Shown: positions 36,664-47,161, counted from the stretch's first letter. The stretch is DNA of 64,000 nucleotides from Sapria himalayana (GCA_029783825.1 JAREIK010014417.1:1084001-1148000), one strand, 5' to 3'. Program-made: numbers and translations. Notes: a model not told the origin generated them from the sequence alone.

Positions 36664-37460
36664 AGGTGACTCAATAGAGGGCCCAATTTTTTTGAATAAT
36701 CTTTTCTCATATGGAGCACTCGTTGGATAGTAATCTCAACAAGCCCTTGGTTTCTTCAATTGCTATAACTACAATAATAAATGAGGTGGATAAATTATTA
36801 GGAGAATTTGTATTTTTTATTTTCAAGTTCTCAAAATCTTTTCTCAAGGAATGGAGTAGAGTTTCTAGGAATTTTTTTTCATCCATCTTGAAACTCTTCT
36901 CGAAGTAGATCCCTTGCTTACTTAGCCTTGGTGCATAAGTATAATAAAGGAAAAAATAGCATTGCTAATACCCTGTTAGATGAATAGTATTGCTTTAGCG
37001 TTTGAATTTTTTTAGTTCTCTTGCCTTTTATATCTTTTTTTCTTCAATAGAAGCCAGATTTTCAGGCTTTAAGTAATTATCATCAATAAGCTCCCAAACA
37101 TCTTGTTATACAAAAAAGAGTTTTCATTTTTAACATACTAATAATCATAGTTTTCTCCACCTTGCAAGAGTATAAGTATAAACCATGAGCTTGAGAAGAT
37201 GATATTTGATGTCAAAATATTTTTGTTTTAATATAGATGAAAAAATGTAAATAGAAATTTGTGAATCTTGTTTAATAAGTACTAATTTTATACAAATTAA
37301 CTCTGGATCTAACCAGATTTGCTTTGAATCTAATATATACGTGTATTTTTATTTAAATCTATGCAAAAACCCAAATAATGATTAGTGTCTGGAGAAGAAA
37401 CAAGATATTTTTGAGAAAAAACTTCAATCACCAACTAGCACCTTCTTCTGATACTAGATA

Positions 37461-37635
37461 TTAAAGTATCTATCTAATAATCGTTGTATTTGTAAGGATT
37501 CATAGAACACGGAGTTAAAGAACTCAAAAAACATAAAACAATAAGATGAGCAATTCAAAGAGATAGCAAAAATAATAATAATAAACAATAATTTTAAAAA
37601 ATGAATCAACAGTTATGGTGATTGTGGGGTGAGTG
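37461..37635 (-). repeat. Copia 5' LTR, first part
   Basis: It begins TTAAAGTATCTATCTAATAA next to the primer-site remnant and ends at the hAT target duplication GGTGAGTG (37628-37635). It corresponds to the first half of the LTR at 32881-33254. Confidence 0.8.
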
Positions 37636-38183
37636 TAAAGGTGTCAAACGTGCCGGGCCGGGCCGGCCCGGCACGTTCTTAAACAGTGCCCGGGCCCGTG
37701 CCATGCCCGGGTTAAGATAATCTCGTGCCGTGCCGTGCCTGGCACGGCACGCCGGCACGGGTCCATCCCGTGCCGGTTCACGCAGGCACGCGTGGCACTG
37801 GCGGCGTGCCACGCGTGCCGTGGCGTGAGTCGTGAGTCACGACTCACGCGTCAGGCGTCATGCCATGTGACCCATCGGGCCATCCCCCGGCCCCCCCCCC
37901 CCCCCCCCCCCCCGTTAAAAAGACCGCGGGTCGGGTCCAAACAGACCCGACCAGCGGTCTTTTCTGCCGAAACCCGATTCCCGACGCCCATAGACCCGAT
38001 CCGAGGAATTCCAACGGCAAAAAAAAAAATTTCAAACTTGAGCGATTTTCAGCCCTTGGATTCACCTCCAACGGCTAGGGGGCAGAATCCAATGATCCTC
38101 GTGATTCTGCCCCTTAAAAATCATAAAAAAATTCAAAAAATTAATAAAAAAATATTTTTTTTTTAAATAAACAATCTTTAGCC

Positions 38184-38189
38184 TATAAA
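38184..38189 (+). promoter_or_regulatory. TATA box of the hAT transposase gene
   Basis: TATAAA in CCTATAAATTCTACC, 280 bp upstream of the first ATG, at the transition from the GC-rich subterminal region to the transcribed part. CT-rich leader sequence follows. A small leader intron is possible between CCGG|GTAATA (38397) and CTCTCTAG (38449), but unproven. Confidence 0.45.
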
Positions 38190-38471
38190 TTCTACCCCCC
38201 TCCCTATGATACTTATGTTTTTCAAAAACATAAAACCTCTCAATACTTTCTCTCTCTTACATAAACCGTGCATCTCTCTCTCGGGCCTCGTGATTTTGAT
38301 TTCGGCTTCGATTTTCGTGAAACTCAACTTGAGTTTTGAACATCAGAGCTTCCTGCGGTGCACCTTGCACGTGACTGACCTCATTGCTTTTACCGGGTAA
38401 TATATTTACGTTTTTTTGTACTTTCTCTCTCTAAAGCTTCTCTCTCTAGAAAAACTTACGAAAAATAAAAA

Positions 38472-40597
38472 ATGACAAATACACCTAACACGTATTTAAA
38501 TTTGGAAAATGAAAATGTTAGTGTTACACAGACGTCTGTGGCTCCTGAAACTTTGGTTTCTCCTGTCGTCCCAGCCCAAAGTTCTAAAAAACAAAAAACT
38601 AGGAGGACTTCTGTAGTTTGGACACATTTTAAAATCATAACACAAGTAGATGTTAGGGGTGAGGAACATGAAATGGCACAATGCAAATATTGTATGAGAC
38701 TTTTAACATGCAAGAGTACATGTGGGACTGGGCACCTCAAGAGGCATGCTGAAATATGCTCCAAAAATCATGGACCGTTAGATCCTAGGCAAACCCAACT
38801 TGGCACTACATTTTTTGAGACTGGATCGAGTTCAGTCTCAAAGTTTACACCCTTCGTATACTCCAGCGAGTTGGGTAGGGACGGCATGGCCAGGCTCATC
38901 ACATTGATGGGTCTTCCGATCAGATTTTCGGAAGATCCGAGGGTAGTGCGCATCATGCAGACTTATTTTCAGCCATCCTATCGTAGGATTCCTATGTCCA
39001 CATCTAGGAGTGACATACTAAAGATATATAAGTTAGAAAAACAAAAAAATAATTAAGGAATTTTTGGCATTTAGTGGAGTGGTGTCCGTGACGTCCGATA
39101 TATGGACATGTCACGATGATTCTTCTTATGCATGTCTCACGAGTCATTATATAGATTCTAACTGGACAATCAATAAAAAAAATATTAGGATTCACTGAGA
39201 TTCTTCATCCTCATGATGGCCCGGCCATTTTTGAGTGTATGATGAAAATATTTAGGGAATATAAAATTCAAAATAAAATTTTTAGTGTCACTTTCGATAA
39301 TGCTGCGAATAATGGAGTAGCGATCAATATGTTTTTTAGGAATATTAGAGACGTACCATTAGGAGAGATATTTCATGTCAGATGCATGTGTCATGTTATT
39401 AACCTGATAGTTCAAGCGGGTATGAAGGTGTGTTCCCCCGCGTTGGAAAATATACGCAATGCACTCAAGTATATTCGCACTCCTCGCAGACTACAAGAGT
39501 TTGGTAATCTCTGTTTGTCTGCGAATCTTAAGAAGAAGAAATTCCAATCAGATGTGAGACATCGTTGGAATTACACGTACCTGATGTTGGAATCATGTGT
39601 TGGATACGAACACGTGATATCCGACTACGTCAATAGTAAGAGTGGCGAACTTATTATTGACGACACTGACTGGGCTTCAGGAATTTCATAAATGAAATTC
39701 CTGAAGATATTTTATGACACGACGAATATGTGTTCGTTGGTTTATACGCCCACCACTTGCATTGCACTTCGTTGCATATGCAACATTAGTAGCATGTTTA
39801 GGAAGTATCGAGCGGACCCGACGCTTAGCCATATGGTTGCAGAGATGGAGACCAAGTACTTGAAGTACTGGTCCACCATTCCATCTCTTTATTGCCTCGC
39901 AGCATGCATGGACCCTAGGGCTAAGGTGGAAGGGGTTGAAAACACCCTGACTTTCATTTCCTCGTGCATGAACCTGGAAGAGCCACCTGAAGGGTTCATT
40001 TACGAGAAGTTGACAGACCTGTTCACATACTACGATACTAGGTATGGTGGTGGTGGTGGTGAGACTGTGAGTACGGACACTGATACCTTGTTCGGAGATG
40101 ACGATTATTCCATTAACCTAGCGAGGGGGAAACGTAGGGGTGGACCTTCACATAGGAGCGAGCTGTCTCGGTACTTAGATACCGATTACTGCTCAATCCT
40201 ATCACCTTCTGACAATAAGAATCTTTATTTATTACAGTGGTGGAAATCATATGAGTCCGCCTATCCCGTGCTATCTAGGATGGCACGGGATCTACTGACT
40301 CCTCCGGTGTCGAGCGTAGCATCGGAGTCTGCTTTTTCTGTTGCAGTGAACGTGATTTCGGATAGGAGATCGAGATTACGTCCAGATATGGTTAAGGCCT
40401 TGGCATGTTTGAAGGATTGGGAGGAATCGAGATTTAGCATCAGTGATCGTGCTGAAGCTGGGACTGTGACAGACACTGCAGTCGCATCCACATCCACTAC
40501 GATGGCGGAGGAGGTGATTGCCGATGATGATGATCCATATGATACTGATCTTGTTGTTGCGGCTGATGATTCTCGTGATATGCCGCTTGACGATTGA
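38472..40597 (+). pseudogene. hAT transposase (BED finger, RNase H core, dimerisation domain), lightly broken
   Basis: Three open segments in succession. The first (38472-39056, 194 codons) has a BED zinc finger with CKYC near residue 71 and HLKRHAEIC at about residues 88-96. Between the segments the reading continues in a second frame (39064-39170) with VVSVTSDIWT, the first catalytic Asp. The next segment (39239-39691) has VTFDNAANN, the second catalytic Asp. The last (39692-40597, 301 codons) carries SVASESAFS, the catalytic Glu, and the C-terminal dimerisation block YPVLSRMARDLL then SDRRSRLRPD. The breaks are a shift in an A run near 39042-39048, a shift in an A8 run near 39172-39179, and one TAA at 39689. 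The three acidic residues all survive. Either a recent pseudogene or, for the two homopolymer shifts, possible assembly error. Confidence 0.9.
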
Positions 40598-41268
40598 TGC
40601 TCATCTGCTCTTTTTTTTCGATGTTTTTTTATTTATGTTATTTATACACTTTGTTTATACTTTGTACCATACGTTGTGTTGAAACTTATACTTGTTTTGT
40701 TCGGACTATTGGTTTCAAAAGCATGAATGGTAATTTTTCATTTGTGTTGTTTAATATTTTTTTAATTAAAATTTTTACTAACTTAATGTATTTATTTATT
40801 ATTTTACGATTTAAATTTTATTTTAAAATTTAATAACTTTAAATTTCAATATATAATTAATAAATTATAATAATAAAAAAAGCTAAATTTAATTGAAAAA
40901 AAAAAAAATTTCTAATATTTGTTTGTTTTATTTAATTTTAAATGTAATAATTTTTACAAAAAATTATATTTTTTAATTATTACTAATACTCTAAAGTCTA
41001 TACAGAATCTTAATAAAAAATTTAAAAAAAAAAAAATTTTTTCTAATCTGCCATTTTGGCATTTTCAGCCCGTGCTCGTGCTTGGCTCCCGGGACCCGGA
41101 CCCCAGTTGAGCCGGTCCCGCGTTGCGGCTCCCGCCCCGCCTGCCCTGCCCCTGCCGTGCGCCCGTGCCGTCTGGCCAAGCCAAGTCGTGCCCTAGCGGG
41201 CCGGGCACGGCACAGCACGGCCTTGCCGTGCGGTGCAGGCCGGCCCGTTTGACACCTCTAGGTGAGTG

Positions 41269-41457
41269 GTTTATATATCCTACTTTTCAGTGTATGATGA
41301 AATCAATAAAATCAAAAGGTCAAAATAGTCATATGGTGTACAGACATGCTCAACTTACATATGGATCTGAATATATTTCAGCTTTAATATAATTGATATG
41401 CTCAACTTCATAATGAGTTGAGCCCATTCATTTTCCAAATGACCCTTTTAGCCCACA
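41269..41457 (-). repeat. Copia 5' LTR, second part
   Basis: It resumes immediately after the hAT target duplication and ends TTTTAGCCCACA, aligning with the second half of the LTR at 32881-33254 (ATGGTGTACAGACATGCTCA against GTGGTGTACAAACTTCTTAA). Confidence 0.8.
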
Positions 41458-42400
41458 TATTTATCACTTATAAACTATTTTCCCAAAAATTTTCAAATGG
41501 ACCTTTTAGCCAACGTATTATAACTTATAAAATCTATTATCAAATATTTTAAGATGGCTCTTAAACTCATTTATAGCTTTGTTATATTTTTGTGTATCGA
41601 AAATAAGAACCCTAATTTTGCCTCCAACATGACACATCAACAGGTTTTTAAAATTTAAAAAAAAAATCAAAAGTTTAAATTAAACAATCATAATTCAAAT
41701 GCAAAATGTCAATTTGAGGTTTTAAACCCCATCCTCAAAGTGTACGCACATATATATATATATATATATATATACTAATCATACGAGTTGATGCATGTAA
41801 CTGAATGACATAAGATGTGAGTTTAAAGCTCTAAATGAACCAAGTTGTGGAGCCCTTTAGCCTGCTCGTGATTATTGGTGTGACATAAAGCTTTTTATTA
41901 ATTTTTTTTTTAAATTGTTGCAGTGTCATGTTGGAGTAAAAATAGATTTTTTATTTTCAGTCCATCAAAACATAATTATTTTATGTTTTAATATATATTT
42001 TTTAATTTTGAAAAAAAAAAATTTATAACTATTTTATTTTTATTCACTAAAAATACAAATTCTTCATTATTTTATATAGAGAGATTTGTATTTTGATGTA
42101 TCAAAACTAAAATAATTTTTAAAAAAAGGAATTTTATTTTTCAAAATAAAAACATCAATCAAATTTGTCCATCAAATATATTTAAAAAAAATCTCAATTG
42201 TCGAAATTAAAATTCAATTTTACTATTCATAATTATTTTTTTTTTTTGTAAAATTATTCATAAAACCAAGATTGATGAGATTGACATTTAACCACATAAC
42301 ATTGACCATGCAAAACAATAATTAACCAACCAAACACATACAACTAATCATTTATATTGGGACAAATAGATAGATAGATATAGATATATATATATTGCTA
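41458..42400. other. AT-rich intergenic, nothing coding recognised
   Basis: Contains a (TA)n run at 41751-41774 and A/T homopolymers. No conserved motif. Confidence 0.5.
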
Positions 42401-42491
42401 TAAATGTATCAACTAGGCCATGTGGTCTGAGCACGGCCCACCGCAAGGGACGATTCGATTGTGCTTGACCCAGCACTACACGATCTATTAC

Positions 42492-42838
42492 TAGAGGTGT
42501 CAACCGAGCCGGGCCGGGCTGGCCTGGCATGAAAATTTCTCGTGCCCGGGTTTGTGCCCAGGTCAACCATGCCTCGTGTCGTGCCTGGCCCAGCACGGTA
42601 CCGTGGCCCGTTGGATCGTTACTGTGCCGAAATCAATTTTTTTTAAAATTAGAGTTATGGGAGCACCGAAATCCTAATTTTTTTAAGTAGGGTTTCGGGG
42701 GCACCGAAACCCGAATTTTTTTTTAATTTAGGGTTCGGCCCAACCTGGCCGAACCCAACTGATCATGTCGTGGGCCCGTGCCAGGCTGAACCCTCTCAAA
42801 ACCGTGCCTGGCCCGGCACGTCCCGTTTGACACCTCTA
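42492..42838. mobile_element. Non-autonomous hAT derivative, 347 bp
   Basis: The ends TAGAGGTGTCAACCGAGCCG and CCCGTTTGACACCTCTA are flanked by 8-bp duplications TCTATTAC (42484-42491) and TCTAGTAC (42839-42846), one mismatch. The interior contains an internal near-duplication, GAGCACCGAAATCC-TAATTTTTTT and GGCACCGAAACCCGAATTTTTT, and no gene. Confidence 0.88.
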
Positions 42839-42916
42839 TCTAGTACCGTGCCTGGTCCTCGACCTTGCTGACCCATGGCAAGACTTGTGTCGCGTAGGGT
42901 TGGTGCGAGTCGTGCA

Positions 42917-43301
42917 TAGAGGTGTCAACCGAGCCGGGCAGGGCCGGCCCGGCACGTTTTTAAACCGTGCCCGGGCCCGTGCCATGCCCGGGTTAGGCAC
43001 GAGCCATGCCGTGCCATGCTTGGCCCGAGCCATGTCGTGCCTGGCCCGGCACGGCGGCACGGGTTCTTCCCGTGCCGGTTTCACGCGGGCACGCGTGGGC
43101 GTGACCCGACCCCTCCCGAAAAAAAGACCGCAAGTCGGGATCCAATCAGACCCGACCCGCGGTCCCGACTCCCGACCCGGCACGGCACGGCCTGCTGTGC
43201 CTACGGGCCGTGCCCGGATATTTTTAAACCGTGCCCGGCCCGGCACGGTAGCACGTTTGTGCCCTAAAAAATGGGCCGGGCCGACCCGTTTGACACCTCT
43301 A
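42917..43301. mobile_element. Non-autonomous hAT derivative, 385 bp
   Basis: The ends TAGAGGTGTCAACCGAGCCG and CCCGTTTGACACCTCTA are flanked by GTCGTGCA (42909-42916) and TTCGTGCA (43302-43309), one mismatch. It shares the block CCCGACCCGCGGTCCC with the copy at 29330-29746 and a similar one with the 3.6 kb transposon, consistent with mobilisation by the same transposase. The open frames through it on both strands are composition artefacts. Confidence 0.88.
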
Positions 43302-44059
43302 TTCGTGCATAGATCTAGTCCGTGGCATGGCCCATCGGGCCGGGTGACCCAAGACTGGCTGCAATCAGGTCTCGGGTCATGGTTATAATCTCACAAGGTG
43401 ACTACGTTTATTTTTTTTTAATGGTCACGTAAGCTGAATACCACTTACGTTGCTGATCACAATTGAGTATTTTTTTTTTAAACAACAAAAAAAAAAAGGT
43501 TCAGCTTGGCACGAACCGACTTGAACAACATGCCCACCCCAGTCTGGCACGATCCTGTAATTTGTGGGCCAATCATGTTGTGCCGGGCTGTCAGTCTGGT
43601 CTTCGTGTCGTGCTGGGCACACCACGATGAGCCTCTCTGGCACGGCAAGGTGCCACAGTCGTGCTGTATAGTAATGGATCATATCACACTATAATGGGTC
43701 GTGCCTGCACATCTCGGCTTGTTTAACACCCCCATATAGCTATATATATTTATTTATTTTTAAGTAAATGACCTGTTAATTATGTTTGAATAATTAAGGT
43801 TTGTTTAACACCTTGTATTCGTGAAGCTTATTTTACTAAATACAAGGTAAAAAAATTGATTTTTAAATATTAAATAATAGTTTCCAAAATTTAAAATCGA
43901 AATATTTAAAAACACCAAAATTTAATTATTATCGAAATTTTATTTAATTTTTAAAAATAAAAGTTGTCTTTTATTAATTGTTTTGGTTTTGATGGGCAAA
44001 AATGTAAATTCTCTATTTTATATACAAATTTATTAATGATGGATTTGAGATAATGGTTT

Positions 44060-44194
44060 TCACGCCACAACGAGGTCACGTGCGTTGGATAAAAAACTTC
44101 GCTAATTTGGCAAATCGAATCTAGTCCACGTCATAATTTACCCAAAAAAGAGTTTGGACAAGGAAGACGATGTGAGCGCGGGGCCACGGGGTTC
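44060..44194 (+). promoter_or_regulatory. Putative promoter of the CIPK gene
   Basis: A G-box core CACGTG at 44077-44082 within GAGGTCACGTGCG, and an A/T element GGATAAAAAACT just downstream (44087-44098) that could serve as a TATA-like site. It lies at the point where the sequence turns from AT-rich to balanced composition, immediately before a CT-rich leader. G-boxes bind bZIP/bHLH factors in stress- and ABA-responsive genes. The link to CIPK depends on the inferred leader intron. Confidence 0.4.
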
Positions 44195-44344
44195 GGTTCC
44201 CGACCTCTCTCTCTTTGGGTCCAGGCATGGTCCCTAAGCACGATCGTCAGACTCTTCCTACTTGAAAGGCGCAACCCTCGGGCTCCGTCTCTCTCTCGCT
44301 CTCTCTGGTTCCATAGGTCCAAGAACTCCGCCGCTCTCTGCAAG
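44195..44344 (+). other. Putative non-coding first exon (5' UTR) of CIPK
   Basis: A balanced-composition stretch with CT-rich runs (CTCTCTCTCTTTGGG, TCTCTCTCGCTCTCTCTGG), typical of plant leaders. It ends CTGCAAG directly before GTGTGTTCG, a good splice donor. No protein-coding frame with family similarity here. No other gene follows before 50 kb, so the CIPK gene is the natural partner. The transcription start is not known. Confidence 0.5.
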
Positions 44345-45011
44345 GTGTGTTCGAATCGCTTCGTTCGTATCTTCGTCTCTTGTGTGCTTAATTTTATGTG
44401 AAATTCAGTTTTTGTGTAATTTCGTGACTTCGATTTCATATCGACCTGATTCGTTTTGGATTTCATCTCTCTGCTCCTGTTTCATGTTCAATAATCTGTC
44501 AGATGTAATTTTGGAGATTCTGCCGCCTTTTCCTCTTGATTTTTCTGCTGCTGTATTTTTTCTGCATCACCGTTTCATAGTTTTCTGCTTTGTTTCTTAC
44601 TGTAACTTTCTTCTGTGCAATATGAACCCTAAATTATCTTGCACCACTTTAAACAAAATATGCTAAAGTATGAGTATAAGTATCTTGCATCGCTATAAAC
44701 CCTAAAATATGCAAGTTTACGCTGAATAGGCACAAATCAAAAAATATAAAATGCAAAATCTCTTCTCTCCTCTTTGACTGTCTTTCAAGTGTTATTTTTA
44801 TTTTTATTTTTTTTTTAAATGTTCTCCATGCAATTAATTGAGAGCCTGTTTGGCTGGGACTGCACTCAGGATTTCTGATTTCTCTTTGTTATTCTATGTG
44901 TTTTTGATATTTTTATTCAGGATTTTGATAACGCTTTAGTTTTTTTTTTTTTTTTTTTTTATGACTTGTCAAATTAAAAACAATTTAGAAGTGCGTTTTT
45001 TTTTTTGGGGG

Positions 45012-46343
45012 GAATTATTTTTTGGGGTAATTCTCATTAATATTTAAAGATTTGAAACTAATATTTTAATAGTTGAAAAATTATAATTAAATTCATAATA
45101 AAGTAAAATTTAGGACACTTTATTATTTTTATCCTAAATTATCCTCACCTTCTTCCATCTACCCTCTCCCATCAAGCTTGATGGAGCTTGACCACGAGCT
45201 CCTTTGAGCTTCTAGAGCTCGTGGTCGCGCTCCTGGAGCTCGATCGAGAGCTCCTGGAGCTCGACTGAGAGTGCCATCGATCTCTTGGAGCTTGATAGAG
45301 CTTGATACCAAACTCCTGGAGCTCGACTGAGCTCTCAACCGGGCTCCTAGAGCTTGAAGGAGCTCTCAACAGGGCTCCTGGAGCTCGACGGAGCTCTCAA
45401 CCGGGCTCCTGGAGCTCGACGGAGCTCTCAACCGGGCTCCTGGAGCTTGACGGAGATGTCAACCGGGCTCCTGGAGCTCGACGAAGCTCTCAACCGGGCT
45501 CCTGGAGCTCGACGGAGCTCTCAACCGGGCTCCTGGAGCTCGACGGAGCTCTCAACCGGGCTCCTGGTGCTCGACGGAGCTCTCAACCGGGCTCCTGGAG
45601 CTCGACGGAGCTCTCAACCGGGCTCCTGGAGCTTTACGGAGCTCTCAACCCGGCTCCTGGTGCTCGACGGAGCTCTCAACCGGACTCTTGGTGCTCGACA
45701 GAGCTCTCAATCGGGCTCCTGGAGCTCAACAAAGCTCTCAATCGGGCTCCTGGAGCACGACAGAGCTCTCAATCGGGCTCCTGGAGCACGACAGAGCTCT
45801 CAATCGGGCTCCTGGAGCACGACAGAGCTCTCAATCGGGCTCCTGGAGCACGACAGAGCTCTCAATCGGGCTCCTGGAGCACGACAGAGCTCTCAATCGG
45901 GCTCCTGGAGCACGACAGAGCTCTCAATCGGGCTCCTGGAGCACGACGGAGCTCTCAATCGAGCTCCTGGAGCTCGATGCTAAACTCTTGAAACTTAATG
46001 GTGCTATTGATCGAGCTCAAGGAATTCACTCCGAGCTCCTGGAGTTCGACGATGAGCTCTAGTAGAACTACAACGAGCTCCTGGAGCTTGACCCAGGCTC
46101 CATTGAGCTCATCGTTCAAGCTCCAGGGACTCGACGATGCTCTCGGTGGAGCTCCAGGAGCATGACCACGAGCTCGATGGGAAAGAGCCAGGGCCGATTG
46201 GAGATAGCGAATATAATTTAGGATAAACGTAATAAAGTATCTCAAATTTTAATTTATTATGAATTTTGTGACATCTTATTAATTATTAAAAATTAGTTTC
46301 AAATCATTAAATTTTTTAGGGGAAGTACCTCAAAACATAATTC
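45012..46343. mobile_element. Long-terminal-inverted-repeat element with minisatellite core
   Basis: The outer 130-150 bp on each side are inverted copies. Left 45012-45150 (GAATTATTTTTTGGGGTAAT, GATTTGAAACTAAT, AAATTCATAATAAAGTAAAA, TTTATCCTAAATTAT) matches the complement of 46210-46343 block for block. Immediately inside are CCCATCAAGCTTG-like and CTCGTGGTC-like sequences, also roughly inverted. The core is the 31-bp minisatellite. Long inverted repeats suggest a Mutator-like or unclassified DNA element. Both ends abut T runs, so a target duplication cannot be read. No transposase. Confidence 0.75.
45165..46190. repeat. 31-bp GC-rich minisatellite, about 21 central units
   Basis: Unit GGAGCTCTCAACCGGGCTCC followed by TGGAGCTCGAC. 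Units start at 45375, 45406, 45437 and so on, at a constant 31-bp step to about 45970, with diverged units outside. Two variants are spatially separated: CTCGACGGAGCTCTCAACCG in the first half and CACGACAGAGCTCTCAATCG in the second. Because 31 is not a multiple of three and the unit has no stop, all three plus frames stay open and each cycles through the same 31-residue pattern. The open frames at 45302-45991, 45354-45983 and 45688-46062 are therefore not evidence of a gene. Confidence 0.92.
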
Positions 46344-47161
46344 TTTTTTTTTTACATACTAGTGCTTAAATTATATTAGATATTCATCTTTTATTTTATT
46401 CTTTATAAGTGTAAATTTTATAAATATTTTTAATTTTATTAAGTTTTCTAAAATAATTTTATTAATATGTGTATATCTTAGTAATTTTAATTTATTCTTT
46501 TATAATATTGATAAATTATAAAATATGAATTATTGAATAATTTTATTATTAGCTTTCTTTTAACTATTAGATATTTTTATACTGTATAAAATTCTTAATA
46601 AATATTTTTTTATTTTATAAATCTACTGAATTATAATTTTTAAATATAAAAAATTTATATTTTAAGATTTTGACATCTATGATTTTATTATAATTATTCT
46701 AAAATTTTAATATATATTTTGTATTTAATTAATTACTTTTGAAGATCTTGCAACTTAATACATTGTCACATCCATTTATCATTCATATTATATATTTTTT
46801 TATTTTTACTAATTTTTGATCCATAATTTTACTTGGATCAAAAATTGGCATGTCATCTCACATATGAAGTGCATATTTGTTAATTTATTTTCTTATATAT
46901 TTCTAATGATATCAATTTAATTATATAATACAATAATATTATGATTTGAATATCATATTTATTTTTTATAAAAATGCATTATAATATTTAATTTTGTAAA
47001 TTTTATTAATTAACATTATTAATTTTTGAATCCCAATTTTTTTAATTAAAATTTTATAATGTCTACTATTTTTTTTATTTAAATTATCATACATTATTTT
47101 TATATCTTTTGTCCTAGTTGTGTGAAGAGATGTAACATGCCTTTATTTTTTGTATGTCTAA
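46344..47161. other. Very AT-rich intronic DNA, nothing recognised
   Basis: Over 80 percent A+T by eye, no open frame of interest, no repeats with defined ends. Confidence 0.6.

Larger units (their letters stand above)
37636..41260 (+). mobile_element. Nearly complete hAT (Ac-like) transposon, 3.6 kb
   Basis: The ends TAAAGGTGTCAAACGTGCCG and GGCCCGTTTGACACCTCTA are flanked by a perfect 8-bp target duplication GGTGAGTG (37628-37635 and 41261-41268). The subterminal regions are very GC-rich with many CCGGGC / GGCACGGC words, the usual transposase-binding type of repeat. A run of more than 20 C lies at 37891-37913. A TATAAA box at 38184 precedes a transposase gene with only three disruptions. 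It is inserted in the 5' LTR of a copia element, and is therefore younger than it. Confidence 0.95.
32881..41457 (-). mobile_element. Degenerate Ty1/copia retrotransposon, split by a hAT element
   Basis: Two related LTRs frame a minus-strand gag-pol: 32881-33254 (3' LTR, 374 bp) and 37461-41457 (5' LTR, about 364 bp once the hAT insertion is removed). On the minus strand the 5' LTR is followed by TAGTATCAGAAGA, a diverged initiator-Met tRNA primer site. A purine tract AGGAAAGAA (plus 33255-33263 complement) precedes the 3' LTR. LTR ends are TG...CA-like. The 5-bp flanks do not match well. The coding region is broken in many places. Confidence 0.85.
42401..43736. mobile_element. Old hAT derivative hosting two younger copies
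   Basis: Diverged ends AAATGTATCAACTAGGCC (left) and GGCTTGTTTAACACCCCCAT (right) are bordered by similar 8-mers TTGCTATA and TAGCTATA. GC-richer DNA between them (for example 42410-42480 and 43320-43680) has the GGCACG/GTGCC style of the family. Two sharply bounded copies, 42492-42838 and 42917-43301, lie inside. The outer boundaries are tentative. Confidence 0.5.

Noticed and set aside
37606..38166. Pro-rich open frames including a poly-Pro stretch
   Set aside because: GC-rich hAT subterminal region with a C homopolymer; not conserved coding sequence.
42836..43388. Open frames of 136 and 167 codons in opposite directions
   Set aside because: Both traverse a short hAT derivative and its neighbours; no domain.
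44131..44666. Open frames of 111 (minus) and 134 (plus) codons around the CIPK leader
   Set aside because: The plus frame crosses the splice donor into intron-like T-rich DNA and neither has a recognisable domain; the leader interpretation fits better.
45302..45991. 229-codon open frame, and two others overlapping it
   Set aside because: They are all translations of the 31-bp minisatellite, open in every frame, with no conserved domain.
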